From UBA6059 sp965227155 (GTDB lineage: Bacteria; Bacteroidota; Bacteroidia; Cytophagales; Cyclobacteriaceae), in assembly GCA_965227155.1 (NCBI GenBank), contig OZ245731.1, positions 3,782,001 through 3,846,000 of the forward strand: 64,000 nucleotides of DNA, given 5' to 3'. The position numbers and the translations under genes were made by a program. Below are positions 16,340 to 25,398 of this stretch, piece after piece. The number at the start of each line of letters is the position of its first letter. The stretch's first letter is position 1. The notes beneath the pieces were generated by a model. It saw only the letters and a list, made by a program, of their open reading frames with translations, did no database searches and was not told the DNA's origin.

Positions 16340-17486
16340 CGTGACCCTTCTTGCGATTGCTATCTTACTGGTACTGGTTACCGTGGTATTTGTGCTTTGG
16401 ATCAGCAAAGTACAAAAGCGCTGGGTGCAGCTGATTTTGGATTGGTTTCCAGCGATTTTGTTTGCCTATGTGATTCCGGCAGCTTTTACCCATTTGTTTC
16501 AAATAGACCTGTCTAAAGTGGCTTTGCACAACTGGAGCAAAGATTGGATTATTCCATTTACCATCCTTACTGTAATGAGCGCTTTATCATTCAGGCAGCT
16601 AAAGATCGTGGGGGTAAAGCCAATTATCGTCTTTGTTTCCGGCTCTATGGTCATAGCTACACTTCCGGTCATGCTGGTGTTGATTTTTGCATGGGTCAAT
16701 CCATCAAACCATGACCTTTTTATAGGTCAAGCTTACTGGAAGGGGCTGGCACCCATTGTGGGCGGCTGGATAGGCGGGAGTACTAGCCAGTTGGTGCTGA
16801 AAGAATTGGCTGAAACGCCCGAATCGCTGTTTCTATCGATTCTGGTACTTGACAATATTTTGGTCAATATATGGACTATCCTGATGTTTCAGTTTATTAA
16901 GCAAAGCAACCGATTGAATAAAGCCTGGGGTATAGAGAGTACGTTTCCAATGGTAGAAGCGCCATCCATTAATAGTGCATTGAGACAGACCAATATCAAT
17001 TTGATCACCATTGGCGGTATTGTGGTGGTTATGCTGGTTACTTATTTCATCCCTATGAGTTTCCTGACGAGTATTGTGGTGCTTTCCATTGTGGGTATGT
17101 TGTTGGGCAATCTAGTGCCATTTTGGAATCATCAGCTTGTCTTGAAAATTGCCGGTTTCAGTATTGTCTTAATTATGGCGATACTCGGTCTCAAGCTGGA
17201 TTTTGCTAACCTTTCACTTCCTGTGAACCTTGTCATACTGGTACTAATATGGCTGGTATTGCATTTGGCTTTTATGTTGCTGGTAGCTAAACTATTAAAA
17301 ACCAATATAGCCTGGGTAGCAATCGGTAGTATGGCTAACCTTGGAGGCATATCTACTGCCCCTGCTGTGACTGCAGCCTACAAAACAGAGCTGATGCCTC
17401 ATGCTATTGTATTGGCTATTTTAAGTATGGTTACAGGCACCAGCTGGGGAATGCTTACGATTTATTTGTTTGGAGTTATTGCATAA
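16332..17486 (+). CDS. DUF819-family integral membrane protein
   Basis: 384 residues with about ten hydrophobic segments across the whole length. PIVGGWIGGSTSQLVLKELA and the C-terminal SMANLGGISTAPAVTAAYK are the two Gly-rich re-entrant-like motifs of the DUF819 (YjcL-like) family, which is distantly reminiscent of carboxylate/sodium transporters. The start overlaps the M20 hydrolase by 8 bases, so both are made together and this protein may import the hydrolase's product. No experimental substrate is known to me. Confidence 0.85.
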   Translation: MNDVTLLAIAILLVLVTVVFVLWISKVQKRWVQLILDWFPAILFAYVIPAAFTHLFQIDLSKVALHNWSKDWIIPFTILTVMSALSFRQLKIVGVKPIIVFVSGSMVIATLPVMLVLIFAWVNPSNHDLFIGQAYWKGLAPIVGGWIGGSTSQLVLKELAETPESLFLSILVLDNILVNIWTILMFQFIKQSNRLNKAWGIESTFPMVEAPSINSALRQTNINLITIGGIVVVMLVTYFIPMSFLTSIVVLSIVGMLLGNLVPFWNHQLVLKIAGFSIVLIMAILGLKLDFANLSLPVNLVILVLIWLVLHLAFMLLVAKLLKTNIAWVAIGSMANLGGISTAPAVTAAYKTELMPHAIVLAILSMVTGTSWGMLTIYLFGVIA

Positions 17487-17597
17487 AGGTTAACATTTTA
17501 GTTTGGATGAGAATGCCTTAGAACTGAAAGACACAGATCTTCATAGGGTTCAACAACCTATAAAGGGCTGTTGCACTTAGTCAACGAAATGGATTAA

Positions 17598-19061
17598 TTA
17601 TCTAATTGATTTTTCCAGATCAGGCATTTGAAACCCATCAGTAAGCTTGCATTGTAGATAGTCGGCTATTTGCAATAATTTTTTGTCATGCCACTTCCTT
17701 CCATGCAGAGCAATCCCTGCCGGTAGTCCAGTTTTTGTAATACCAATTGGGATTACGACCACAGGATGCCCCCCAATAGCAGTGTTAAAATTAAATCGGC
17801 CAAGAGCTGCTGTATATGCTACTTTAGTTTGGTTTACTACAAAGGGTTTACCTGCTTTTTGATGCTTAAAAGCGGTTATTGATGCCACAGGTGTTAACCA
17901 TAAATCATATTGATTAAAAAATTCAATAAAGGCATCTCCGATTTTTTCTTTTTCAGTCAGTGTAAATAAATGTTTCCTGGGAGACATCCGCACACCATAA
18001 TAAGCACTGATAGCCCATGACCAATCTCTATATTTGAATAAGATAAAAAGAAAGATAAATATACCTGTTAGCAATGTGGGCATGGGCGCTCCAGCTGCTA
18101 CTTCATATCCAAATAACCGCCCATTGATGCGATAAGCAAGTTTTGAATCATATTTTGGAGCATCTTCTTTCAAATGATGACCTTCCTTTTTTATTTTTTT
18201 AAGAAAATCATCTATTAGACGCTGGTAATTATCGTCAATGGGTAAGTCATGCATTGTGCTTGCATAAGCAATTCTTAGTGGTTGTCCATCCCAATCAGAA
18301 CTGTTAAAATCGACTGGAGGTACTTCCGAAACTTCATTTTGGTAAGAAAGTACGGACATTGCCAGTAGCAAATCTTTAACGGTGCGAGCCATTGGGCCCG
18401 CTGTGGTTAAATGTCTATGGCCCTGAGGGTTTCCCGGCATAAGAAATTGCCCACGATTGGAAAGTAAGCCTTCAGTAGGCCTAATGCCACATACACCGCA
18501 AAAATGTGCCGGTACCCTTATGGAGCCTCCGGCATCTGAACCCAACTCCAATGAAGTGAAGCCTGCAGCTAAGGCTGCTGCTGAACCGCCCGAACTTCCA
18601 CCTGCCACATATGCTTGTTCATAAGGGTTATTGGTTTGCCCAAACCAGCTATTGGTACTTTGCCAATCGATAGAGAACAACGGTAAGTTGGTTTTTCCAA
18701 TGATGATCGCACCCGCTTCTTTCAATTTTCTAACCAGTACGGCATCTTCTTTGGCTATATTGTTTTTAAGGGTTGGCATCCCGTTAGAGCTTATTAGCCC
18801 AGAGACGTTGAATCCATCTTTCACGGTCATGGGAAGACCGTGCAAAGGACCAATGAGTACCCCCGATGCAAGGAGCTGATCTTTTTTTTCAGCTTCTTTG
18901 ATGAGCACGTTTCTATCGACCATATCAGTGATGGCATTGATTTGGAGATTGTATTTCTCAATCTGATCCAAAAAAGCCAGCATTACATCCTTCGAGGAAA
19001 TCTGCTTACTATGAATTCTACTTAAGATTTCATGGGCAGGGAGGAATACAATAGCATTCAT
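17598..19061 (-). CDS. Amidase signature family hydrolase
   Basis: 487 residues, a normal length for the family. The amidase signature is complete: Lys81 in MTVKDGFN, the cis-Ser at 156/157 in AGGSSGGSAAALAAG, and the nucleophile Ser180 in GSDAGGSIRVP, the Ser-cisSer-Lys triad. GALGRFNFNTAIGGHP-like and GLPAGIALHGRKW match the C-terminal part. A hydrophobic stretch near residues 325-340 (LLTGIFIFLFILF) is unusual for soluble amidases and recalls membrane-associated fatty-acid-amide-hydrolase-like members. No signal peptide. It is convergent with the DUF819 gene and alone on its strand; the substrate is unknown. Confidence 0.9.
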   Translation of the reverse strand: MNAIVFLPAHEILSRIHSKQISSKDVMLAFLDQIEKYNLQINAITDMVDRNVLIKEAEKKDQLLASGVLIGPLHGLPMTVKDGFNVSGLISSNGMPTLKNNIAKEDAVLVRKLKEAGAIIIGKTNLPLFSIDWQSTNSWFGQTNNPYEQAYVAGGSSGGSAAALAAGFTSLELGSDAGGSIRVPAHFCGVCGIRPTEGLLSNRGQFLMPGNPQGHRHLTTAGPMARTVKDLLLAMSVLSYQNEVSEVPPVDFNSSDWDGQPLRIAYASTMHDLPIDDNYQRLIDDFLKKIKKEGHHLKEDAPKYDSKLAYRINGRLFGYEVAAGAPMPTLLTGIFIFLFILFKYRDWSWAISAYYGVRMSPRKHLFTLTEKEKIGDAFIEFFNQYDLWLTPVASITAFKHQKAGKPFVVNQTKVAYTAALGRFNFNTAIGGHPVVVIPIGITKTGLPAGIALHGRKWHDKKLLQIADYLQCKLTDGFQMPDLEKSIR

Positions 19062-19373
19062 GTGATGAGAAAAGGGTATACAGTGAAACCTGCCTACTTA
19101 CTGAGAGAGACAGTAAATAAAATTATTAAGGTTCTTCAATATTTTATTGATCTACTTTGAACTTTTGATAAAAGTTGATTCACTAAAAGTGCCTAAAATT
19201 TGGCCTAATCTTTATCTGTAATTATTGCTGATAATTGTTTTTAAGGTGTTTTCGTAGATCAAAATGCATGATTGGTCTATACACAAAATAATTTCTTTCA
19301 AAAAAATGCCTACTTCTGTAATAATATTTACGTATCAACAACTAATGTTCACAAAAACCAAATATTTAAAAGG
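19062..19373. other. Divergent intergenic region between amidase and exported protein
   Basis: About 310 AT-rich bases between two divergently transcribed genes, which must contain both promoters. No strong TAnnTTTG box with a correctly spaced TTG was recognised. The frame of the downstream gene is open through 34 further codons, but the first credible start is the ATG at 19374, preceded by AAAAGG. Confidence 0.45.
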
Positions 19374-20132
19374 ATGAAAAAACTCAAATTGACATTGGTA
19401 GCTTTAGGATTGATTTTCACAAGCTACACTTTTGCTCAGGACATCACACCAGATGAAATTCTTGAGAACTATTTTGAAAACACAGGCGGAAAGGAAGCCT
19501 GGGAAAACCTTAAAGGCATCAAGATGATTGCCAAAGTAAACCAGGGTGGAATGGAGATTCCCCTGGAAATAGTATCGCTGGCAGACGGAAGACAATACAC
19601 CAAATTTGAAGTGCAAGGCACAACTTTTATGCAAGGTGTCTATGATGGCGAAACACTTTGGAGCACTAATTTCCAGTCTATGAAGGCAGAAAAAGCGGAT
19701 GCTGAATCTACATCCAACCAGGCCCTTGATGCTAATGATTTCCCCGAATCATTGCTCAACTACAAGGATAAAGGCTATACCCTGGAGATGATGGGTACAG
19801 AAACTGTAGAAGGTACAGAAACTTACAAGCTAAAGCTTACCCGTGAGCCAAGAACCGTTGATGGACAGAAAATAGAGGATGTTACCTATTATTATTTCGA
19901 TATGGACAATTTCGTGCCAATCGTACAGGAAAGAGAGATTTTTGAAGGTCCTCAGAAGGGTGCTATTGGTGTCTACACTATGAGTGATTACGATGAAGTT
20001 GAAGGTCTTTACTTTCCTTTTAGCATGACTCAAGGCATTAAAGGGGCAGGCTCACAGCCACTCATGATTGAAAGCATTGAAGTCAATCCCGAAGTAAACG
20101 ATAGCGATTTTGCATTTCCTGCTGGTCAATAA
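19374..20132 (+). CDS. Exported protein of the outer-membrane lipoprotein-sorting (LolA/MucB-like) fold
   Basis: 252 residues from the ATG at 19374; the signal peptide MKKLKLTLVALGLIFTSYTF ends at AQ. The mature part begins ITPDEILENYFENTGGKEAW and has the strand pattern KGIKMIAKV, EIVSLADGRQYTKFEVQG, YDGETLW, typical of the Bacteroidota DUF4292/LolA-like half-barrel family. Such proteins bind lipids or lipoproteins in the periplasm; the role here is inferred from fold only. The BNR-repeat protein starts 12 bases later, so the two are likely co-transcribed. Confidence 0.7.
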   Translation: MKKLKLTLVALGLIFTSYTFAQDITPDEILENYFENTGGKEAWENLKGIKMIAKVNQGGMEIPLEIVSLADGRQYTKFEVQGTTFMQGVYDGETLWSTNFQSMKAEKADAESTSNQALDANDFPESLLNYKDKGYTLEMMGTETVEGTETYKLKLTREPRTVDGQKIEDVTYYYFDMDNFVPIVQEREIFEGPQKGAIGVYTMSDYDEVEGLYFPFSMTQGIKGAGSQPLMIESIEVNPEVNDSDFAFPAGQ

Positions 20133-20144
20133 ATCCTGACAATT

Positions 20145-23100
20145 ATGATAAAGAAATTATTATTAGGTGCCCTGGTTTACGGGGCACCATTACTGCTTTC
20201 TGCCCAGGAAAAAATAGTCCTGTCGGGCGATGAACTTTTTGGTGATATGGAGGCCAGACAGATAGGCCCGGCTGTGATGTCTGGTAGGATAATCGATCTG
20301 GAAGGCCATCCTGAGAATAACCGTGTGATCTATGCCGGAGCTGCAGGTGGTGGCGTGTGGAAGTCCGTCAATGGCGGTGCTACCTTCAATCCCATCTTTG
20401 ATGACCACCCCCAGTCTATTGGTGCCATCGCGGTAGACCCAAATGCTCCTGATAACAATGTGTGGGTAGGAACCGGCGAAATCTGGACACGCAACAGCGT
20501 TTCGATCGGTAATGGCATCTATTTTTCTAATGATGGTGGGGTAACCTGGGCTTCAAAAGGCCTGGAGGCGACTGAGCGCATTAGCGGTATCGAAATTCAC
20601 CCTGAAAATAGTAACGTGGTATACGTGGGAGCCTTAGGTGCCCTTTGGGGTGATAGTGAAGATCGAGGGGTATATAAGTCCACAGATGGCGGCACTACCT
20701 GGGAGAAAATATTGTATGTAAATGCATCGACCGGTTGTAGTGACCTGCTGATGGACCCCAAAAACCCTGATGTGCTTTATGCTGCTATGTGGGAGCACCG
20801 CAGGACTGCCTGGTCTTTCAATTCTGGTGGTGCAAACAGCGCCTTGTATAAGTCTACTGATGGTGGGGCCACCTGGAATAAGATCCACAATGGCTTTCCT
20901 AAAGGTAAGCTGGGCAGGGTAGGCATAGCGATAGCGCCTTCTTCCCCCAATGTGCTTTATGCAGCCATAGAAGCTGAGCAGGATGAGGATAAAGGACTTT
21001 ACCGGTCTGATGATGGTGGAGCAAACTGGGAACAGTTGAATAAAAATTTTGGCCTGGTGGTTAGGCCTTTCTATTTCTCAAGACTGGTGGTTGATCCTCG
21101 TAATCCCGATGTGGTGCTTAAAGCCGGGCTTTTTGGCTCTATCAGTAAGGATGGCGGTAAAACTTTCAGAGACTTCCCTCAGGGAGCGATGCACCCCGAT
21201 ATCCATGATTTCCTTTTCGATCTCAATGATACGGATCGGTTATATGCCGCTACGGATGGCGGTGTGTACCGCTCCTGGGATTTGGGTACCACGTGGGATA
21301 TTGTCGCTAATGTTCCGGTCTCACAGTTTTACCACATCAGTATTGATGACAATGTGCCATACAATGTATATGGTGGTTTGCAGGACAATGGCTCCTGGTA
21401 TGGGCCATCTGCCTCACCCGGTGGGGTAGAAGCCAGAGATTGGGAAGGTGTAGGCTATGGCGATGGTTTTCGCGTACTGAAGCACCCAACCAGGAATATT
21501 GTATATTCAGAAATGCAAGGCGCACAATCCGTGTGGCGTGTAGATTTGGATCGTAGAACCTCCAAAGAGGTACAGCCGCTACCGGTAAAAGGTGATCCCA
21601 AGTTGCGCTTCAACTGGAATGCACCGATTGCAGTAAGTCCTCATAAACCCGACAGGCTATATGTAGGCAGCCAATTTTTACACCGATCAGAAGACATGGG
21701 CGATAGTTGGGAGAAAATTTCCCCTGATCTCACCACCAATGACCCATCTAAGCAAGACCAGGCTTCTTCCGGCGGGCTGTCTGTTGACAACTCAGGCGCA
21801 GAGAACCATACAACCATCTTTACAATTGCTGAGTCTCCACTGAATGAGAACATCATTTGGGTAGGTACTGACGATGGTAATGTGCAGATTACACGTGATG
21901 GTGGCAAAACCTGGACCAACACGGTTGCCAATATCGCTGGCTTGCCTGCCAATACCTGGGTCTATCATATCGAAGCGAGTGTCCACAATGAAGGTACAGC
22001 CTATGCGGTATTCGATGGACATACACAAAATGATATGACACCCTATGTATATAAAACATCGGACTATGGTCAAACATGGAAATCGATTACCACCGATCAA
22101 ATAGAGGGCTTTGCGCGAAATATCCAGGAAGATTATGTGAATGAAGACCTGCTGTTTCTGGGCACGGAGTTCGGACTCTTTATTACCATCGATGGTGGTG
22201 AAAACTGGAGCCGCTTCACCAATAATATGCCAGCCACGGCAGTGCATTTTATAGACCTACATAAGACTACTCATGATTTGGTGATGGGTACACACGGTCG
22301 TGGAGTTATCATCATCGATGATATCAGCCCATTACGGGAATTGTCGCAGGAAGTGCTTGCAAAGGATGTTCATTTCTTCAAAACACAACCCACAACCATG
22401 TGGGAGGAGAGCAGCTTTTTCAGCTTTACGAATGGATTGAATTATGTAGGACCGAACCCTACCCGCGATGTAAAATTCACCTATTACCTCAAAAAGAGAC
22501 ATACTTTTGGAAAGATGAGCATGGATATTTATGATATGCAGGGAAATCATCTGATCGACATTACACCGGGCAAGTCTAAGGGCATCAATATAGCCACCTG
22601 GAATTACCAGGTAAAGCAACCCAAAACGGCCAAAGGTAAGTCGCTGACTTTTGGGGGATTCACCTCGCCGAGAGTACCGGCAGGGAAATACAAGCTGGTG
22701 ATGACCAAAGGAAGGGATACCTACGAGGAGGAGTTTGAGCTTCTTTACGATCCTAATTCTCCTTTGACCGAAGAGGAAAGGGCTGAGAAGAATCGAATTA
22801 CAGTAGAGCTTTATGATATGACTGAGTCGCTTGCCTACCTGGTTTACCAGCTCGATAGTGAGATTGAGATGGCAGAAAAAGCCAAAGCAAATAATGCCAA
22901 GCTTGCCAAGGTGGCCGATGCGTACGTCAGCAAGCTCAATAGCTTAAAAGAAACACTGGTTATTACTACGGGAGATAATTATGTGGGAACGGCTGAACCT
23001 CAGTTGAGAGAAAAGCTGGCAACACTCTATAGCAAGGTAGCTAGCGGGTTCGGTAAGGTTTCCGTATCAGAAATGCAAAATATGCAGTTCATCAAAGAAC

Positions 23101-23234
23101 AGTTTACCGAAGGAAAGAATAGCTTCGGATCCATTATGGCTAAGGAAGGCGCCAGGTTAAAAAAGCAATTGGATAAAGACGGATTAGAACCTGCCAAAAC
23201 CATGAGCTTTGATGAATTTATCAGTGGTTCATAG
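20145..23234 (+). CDS. Exported VPS10/BNR-type beta-propeller protein
   Basis: 1029 residues with a signal peptide ending near LSAQ (residue 20). The N-terminal two thirds carry many Asp-box repeats of the form SxDGGxTW: YFSNDGGVTWASK, YKSTDGGTTWEKI, YKSTDGGATWNKI, YRSDDGGANWEQL and ITRDGGKTWTNT, which indicate one or two large beta-propellers of the sortilin/xyloglucanase-like type. A beta-sandwich follows (RVPAGKYKLVMTKGRDTYEE), and then a helical tail of about 130 residues. Databases often name these glycosyl hydrolases, but no glycosidase catalytic residues can be claimed. No T9SS tail is present. It is probably an extracytoplasmic binding or proteolysis-associated protein. Confidence 0.8.
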   Translation: MIKKLLLGALVYGAPLLLSAQEKIVLSGDELFGDMEARQIGPAVMSGRIIDLEGHPENNRVIYAGAAGGGVWKSVNGGATFNPIFDDHPQSIGAIAVDPNAPDNNVWVGTGEIWTRNSVSIGNGIYFSNDGGVTWASKGLEATERISGIEIHPENSNVVYVGALGALWGDSEDRGVYKSTDGGTTWEKILYVNASTGCSDLLMDPKNPDVLYAAMWEHRRTAWSFNSGGANSALYKSTDGGATWNKIHNGFPKGKLGRVGIAIAPSSPNVLYAAIEAEQDEDKGLYRSDDGGANWEQLNKNFGLVVRPFYFSRLVVDPRNPDVVLKAGLFGSISKDGGKTFRDFPQGAMHPDIHDFLFDLNDTDRLYAATDGGVYRSWDLGTTWDIVANVPVSQFYHISIDDNVPYNVYGGLQDNGSWYGPSASPGGVEARDWEGVGYGDGFRVLKHPTRNIVYSEMQGAQSVWRVDLDRRTSKEVQPLPVKGDPKLRFNWNAPIAVSPHKPDRLYVGSQFLHRSEDMGDSWEKISPDLTTNDPSKQDQASSGGLSVDNSGAENHTTIFTIAESPLNENIIWVGTDDGNVQITRDGGKTWTNTVANIAGLPANTWVYHIEASVHNEGTAYAVFDGHTQNDMTPYVYKTSDYGQTWKSITTDQIEGFARNIQEDYVNEDLLFLGTEFGLFITIDGGENWSRFTNNMPATAVHFIDLHKTTHDLVMGTHGRGVIIIDDISPLRELSQEVLAKDVHFFKTQPTTMWEESSFFSFTNGLNYVGPNPTRDVKFTYYLKKRHTFGKMSMDIYDMQGNHLIDITPGKSKGINIATWNYQVKQPKTAKGKSLTFGGFTSPRVPAGKYKLVMTKGRDTYEEEFELLYDPNSPLTEEERAEKNRITVELYDMTESLAYLVYQLDSEIEMAEKAKANNAKLAKVADAYVSKLNSLKETLVITTGDNYVGTAEPQLREKLATLYSKVASGFGKVSVSEMQNMQFIKEQFTEGKNSFGSIMAKEGARLKKQLDKDGLEPAKTMSFDEFISGS

Positions 23235-23260
23235 ATAGCATAGCTAAGGTATTATACTTT

Positions 23261-23290
23261 AAATCAGCGCTTAGAAATGGGCGCTGATTT
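23261..23290 (+). terminator. Rho-independent terminator
   Basis: AAATCAGCGC (23261-23270) pairs perfectly with GCGCTGATTT (23281-23290), followed by TTAGTTTTTA. It lies 27 bases behind the BNR-repeat gene. Confidence 0.85.
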
Positions 23291-23473
23291 TTAGTTTTTA
23301 TACTAATCGATTGACAGGGTAAAAAGTATTGGCTTTTATGCCTCGGCTAATGTTTTGCGCGATAAGGTGGCCAATTTAAGTGATTAAAGCCCATTTCTGA
23401 ACCAATCACAAGCGTAAATACATTGATTTTGTTAAAGTCCTCTAATTTGAAAAAGCTGCATTAGATTAGCTTT

Positions 23474-24505
23474 ATGGATTGGCGAGGATTTTTTTCATAC
23501 GTATTGATATTTTCAATTGTCATATTTGGGTCATGTGAATCTGGATCCCAGCAGCCCGAAGAGGTGCCTGATGGTATGGTTTTCATTCCTGGAGGAACCT
23601 TTCAGATGGGCGGTAAATCACCTCAGGCCTATGTTGATGAGTTTCCAAGGCATAGCGTAGAGGTGTCCGGATTCTACATGGATCGCTATGAAGTAACCAA
23701 TGGTGAATTCAAGGAATTTGTAGATGCAACTGGCTATAAGACCATAGCTGAACTTGATATCGATTGGGAAGAGATGAAAGCCCAGGTTCCGCCAGGTACC
23801 CCAAAGCCTGCTGATTCTCTTTTGAAAGCAGGGTCATTGGTTTTTAAACAAACAGAAAAACAGGTAAACCTAAATGATTATGCTCAGTGGTGGGAATGGA
23901 CTATAGGTGCCAACTGGCAGCATCCGGAAGGCCCCGGCAGTAGGATAGCAGATAGAATGGATCATCCGGTAGTGCATATCGCATGGGAGGATGCACAAGC
24001 ATACGCCGAATGGGCGGGAAAGCGACTCCCAACCGAGGCAGAGTGGGAGTGGGCTGCATCAGGAGGAAAGGAAGACTATAAGTATCCATGGGGAAATGAT
24101 CCCATTGAGGAGTCCTATGATAAAGCCAATTTTTGGCAGGGCATTTTTCCGGTTACCAATCTGGAAAAGGACGGCTACTTTGCTACTGCTCCGGTAGGGT
24201 CGTTTCCTGCTAATCCATTTGGGCTGTATGACATGGCCGGCAATGTCTGGGAGTGGTGTCTTGATAAATATAATATTGAGTCTTATGCAACTGATGCACA
24301 AAAAGATAAGGTGATCAACCCCTTGGGCAGCGGCCAATATTATGACCCCAGAGAGCCTTACTCTGAGAAGCATGTCATCAGAGGCGGTTCCTTTCTTTGT
24401 AATGAAAGCTACTGCAGCGGTTATAGGGTTGCCAGGCGAATGAGTTCCAGCAAAGATTCAGGCTTTAATCATACCGGCTTTCGCTGCGTCAGAGATCTCG
24501 AGTAG
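23474..24505 (+). CDS. Formylglycine-generating enzyme (SUMF1/FGE family) lipoprotein
   Basis: 343 residues. The signal peptide ends in VIFGSCES, a plausible lipobox, so the protein is probably membrane-anchored outside the cytoplasm. The FGE-sulfatase fold is clear: MVFIPGGTFQMGG, HPVVHIAWEDAQAYAEWAGK, LPTEAEWEWAASGG, GLYDMAGNVWEWCLD and the end FNHTGFRCVRDLE. The two redox-active cysteines of true FGEs are kept, Cys309 and Cys314 in GGSFLCNESYCSGYR, with the same five-residue spacing as in human SUMF1. It is therefore a candidate to convert sulfatase Cys to formylglycine. No sulfatase gene is in this window, so its clients must lie elsewhere. Confidence 0.9.
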   Translation: MDWRGFFSYVLIFSIVIFGSCESGSQQPEEVPDGMVFIPGGTFQMGGKSPQAYVDEFPRHSVEVSGFYMDRYEVTNGEFKEFVDATGYKTIAELDIDWEEMKAQVPPGTPKPADSLLKAGSLVFKQTEKQVNLNDYAQWWEWTIGANWQHPEGPGSRIADRMDHPVVHIAWEDAQAYAEWAGKRLPTEAEWEWAASGGKEDYKYPWGNDPIEESYDKANFWQGIFPVTNLEKDGYFATAPVGSFPANPFGLYDMAGNVWEWCLDKYNIESYATDAQKDKVINPLGSGQYYDPREPYSEKHVIRGGSFLCNESYCSGYRVARRMSSSKDSGFNHTGFRCVRDLE

Positions 24506-24520
24506 GCTTTTACGATCACT

Positions 24521-24949
24521 TTAGGACTCAATAAGGTATTGACCCAGTACGCTTCTGGCATGTGCTGATAGTGGTGAACTTTTGCCTGCCATAGTATCCA
24601 CTTGTACAATGGTAGTTATGGCACTGGCTACGCAGATGTCTTTTTGATGTATTTGTTGGTAGAACTGAACAGAGCTATTACCAAGTTTCACTACAGCACT
24701 ACCTACCGATACACTTCCGGGCCAGTGTATTTCTTTGATGAAATTGATGTTCAGATTGGTGATCACAAAGCTTTGGTCCTTGCTAGTGATCGGCTCTGTA
24801 CTGCTGTAGAGCAATTCTACTCTGCCCGTTTCCAGAAAAGTTGCAAACACTGCATTATTGACATGGCCCTGCCTGTCGGTATCTGCATATCTCAATTTGT
24901 CGGTTGTTTGAATGGGAAACTTTGAAAGTGGGATCAATTGGTCTTTCAT
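24521..24949 (-). CDS. Acyl-CoA thioesterase of the hotdog-fold (4HBT) family
   Basis: 142 residues. The hotdog signature YADTDRQGHVNNAVFATFLE near residues 21-40 contains the catalytic Asp of the 4-hydroxybenzoyl-CoA thioesterase type, followed by ETGRVELL on the long helix. LNINFIKEIHWPGSVSVGSA is the typical central strand pair. It is a cytoplasmic enzyme that hydrolyses acyl-CoA thioesters; the chain preference is unknown. It is convergent with the FGE gene, 15 bases apart, and alone on its strand. Confidence 0.88.
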   Translation of the reverse strand: MKDQLIPLSKFPIQTTDKLRYADTDRQGHVNNAVFATFLETGRVELLYSSTEPITSKDQSFVITNLNINFIKEIHWPGSVSVGSAVVKLGNSSVQFYQQIHQKDICVASAITTIVQVDTMAGKSSPLSAHARSVLGQYLIES

Positions 24950-25097
24950 GGTAAGAGGATTGGAGCAGATAAATCTAAGTCAGCTAAATCTTATTTACAC
25001 CAAACACAATCAAAATCAAAGAAGAAAAGCAGAAGACATAATTATTTTCAATATCTTGAAACAATATGATCATATCTAGGTATATACATATATCAAT

Positions 25098-25168
25098 GGT
25101 CCTGTGGCCGAGTGGCTAGGCGGAGCTTCGCAAAAGCTCTTACATTGGTTCGAATCCTTTCAGGACCT
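25098..25168 (+). tRNA. tRNA-Cys (GCA)
   Basis: The acceptor arms GGTCCTG (25098-25104) and CAGGACC (25161-25167) pair fully. The D stem is GCC/GGC and the anticodon stem GAGCT/AGCTC, with the loop TCGCAAA giving anticodon GCA (25130-25132). The T loop TTCGAAT is normal, but its stem ATTGG/CCTTT has two T-T mismatches. The CCA is not encoded. A terminator follows. Confidence 0.88.
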
Positions 25169-25172
25169 CTAT

Positions 25173-25205
25173 AAAACCTTCAGATCTTTTCTGGAGGTTT
25201 TTCTT
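25173..25205 (+). terminator. Rho-independent terminator behind tRNA-Cys
   Basis: AAAACCTTCAG (25173-25183) pairs with CTGGAGGTTT (25191-25200), with one G-T pair, and a T-rich tract follows. Confidence 0.8.
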
Positions 25206-25272
25206 TTTTCTTAGTACCATCGGCTCCTGCTAAGCGCACCTTCTCACCCATAGCTCATTTATTTACAAGGGT

Positions 25273-25297
25273 AAATATTTCACTAGTTGAAATATTT
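25273..25297. promoter_or_regulatory. Inverted repeat upstream of the mannan locus, possible operator
   Basis: AAATATTTCA (25273-25282) and TGAAATATTT (25288-25297) are perfect 10 bp arms around CTAGT. The dyad lies about 100 bases before the first gene of the mannan locus and 68 bases behind the tRNA terminator. Position suggests a regulator site, perhaps for the hybrid two-component protein, but no known motif is matched. Confidence 0.4.
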
Positions 25298-25360
25298 GTC
25301 ATTCCTACTGCCTCTGAATCATTTATCTCTCTTTTTTGGGAAATTCCCCTCTCTGGGATC

Positions 25361-25390
25361 ATTATACCATAATCTAACATTGGGTATAAT
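25361..25390 (+). promoter_or_regulatory. Leader dyad directly before the mannan locus
   Basis: ATTATACC (25361-25368) and GGTATAAT (25383-25390) are perfect inverted repeats with a 14-base loop, ending 8 bases before the ATG at 25399. It may fold in the mRNA leader and affect translation, or act as a DNA operator. A further small palindrome GGGAAATTCCC lies just upstream, near 25338. Confidence 0.35.
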
Positions 25391-25398
25391 ATTTTCAG

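Noticed and set aside
16332..17486. Sodium-dependent dicarboxylate transporter as the name for the DUF819 protein
   Set aside because: The Gly-rich repeats only recall such transporters; no substrate can be supported from sequence.
20145..23234. Glycoside hydrolase or sialidase function for the BNR-repeat protein
   Set aside because: Asp-boxes show the fold only. No sialidase Arg triad or xyloglucanase catalytic acids were recognised.
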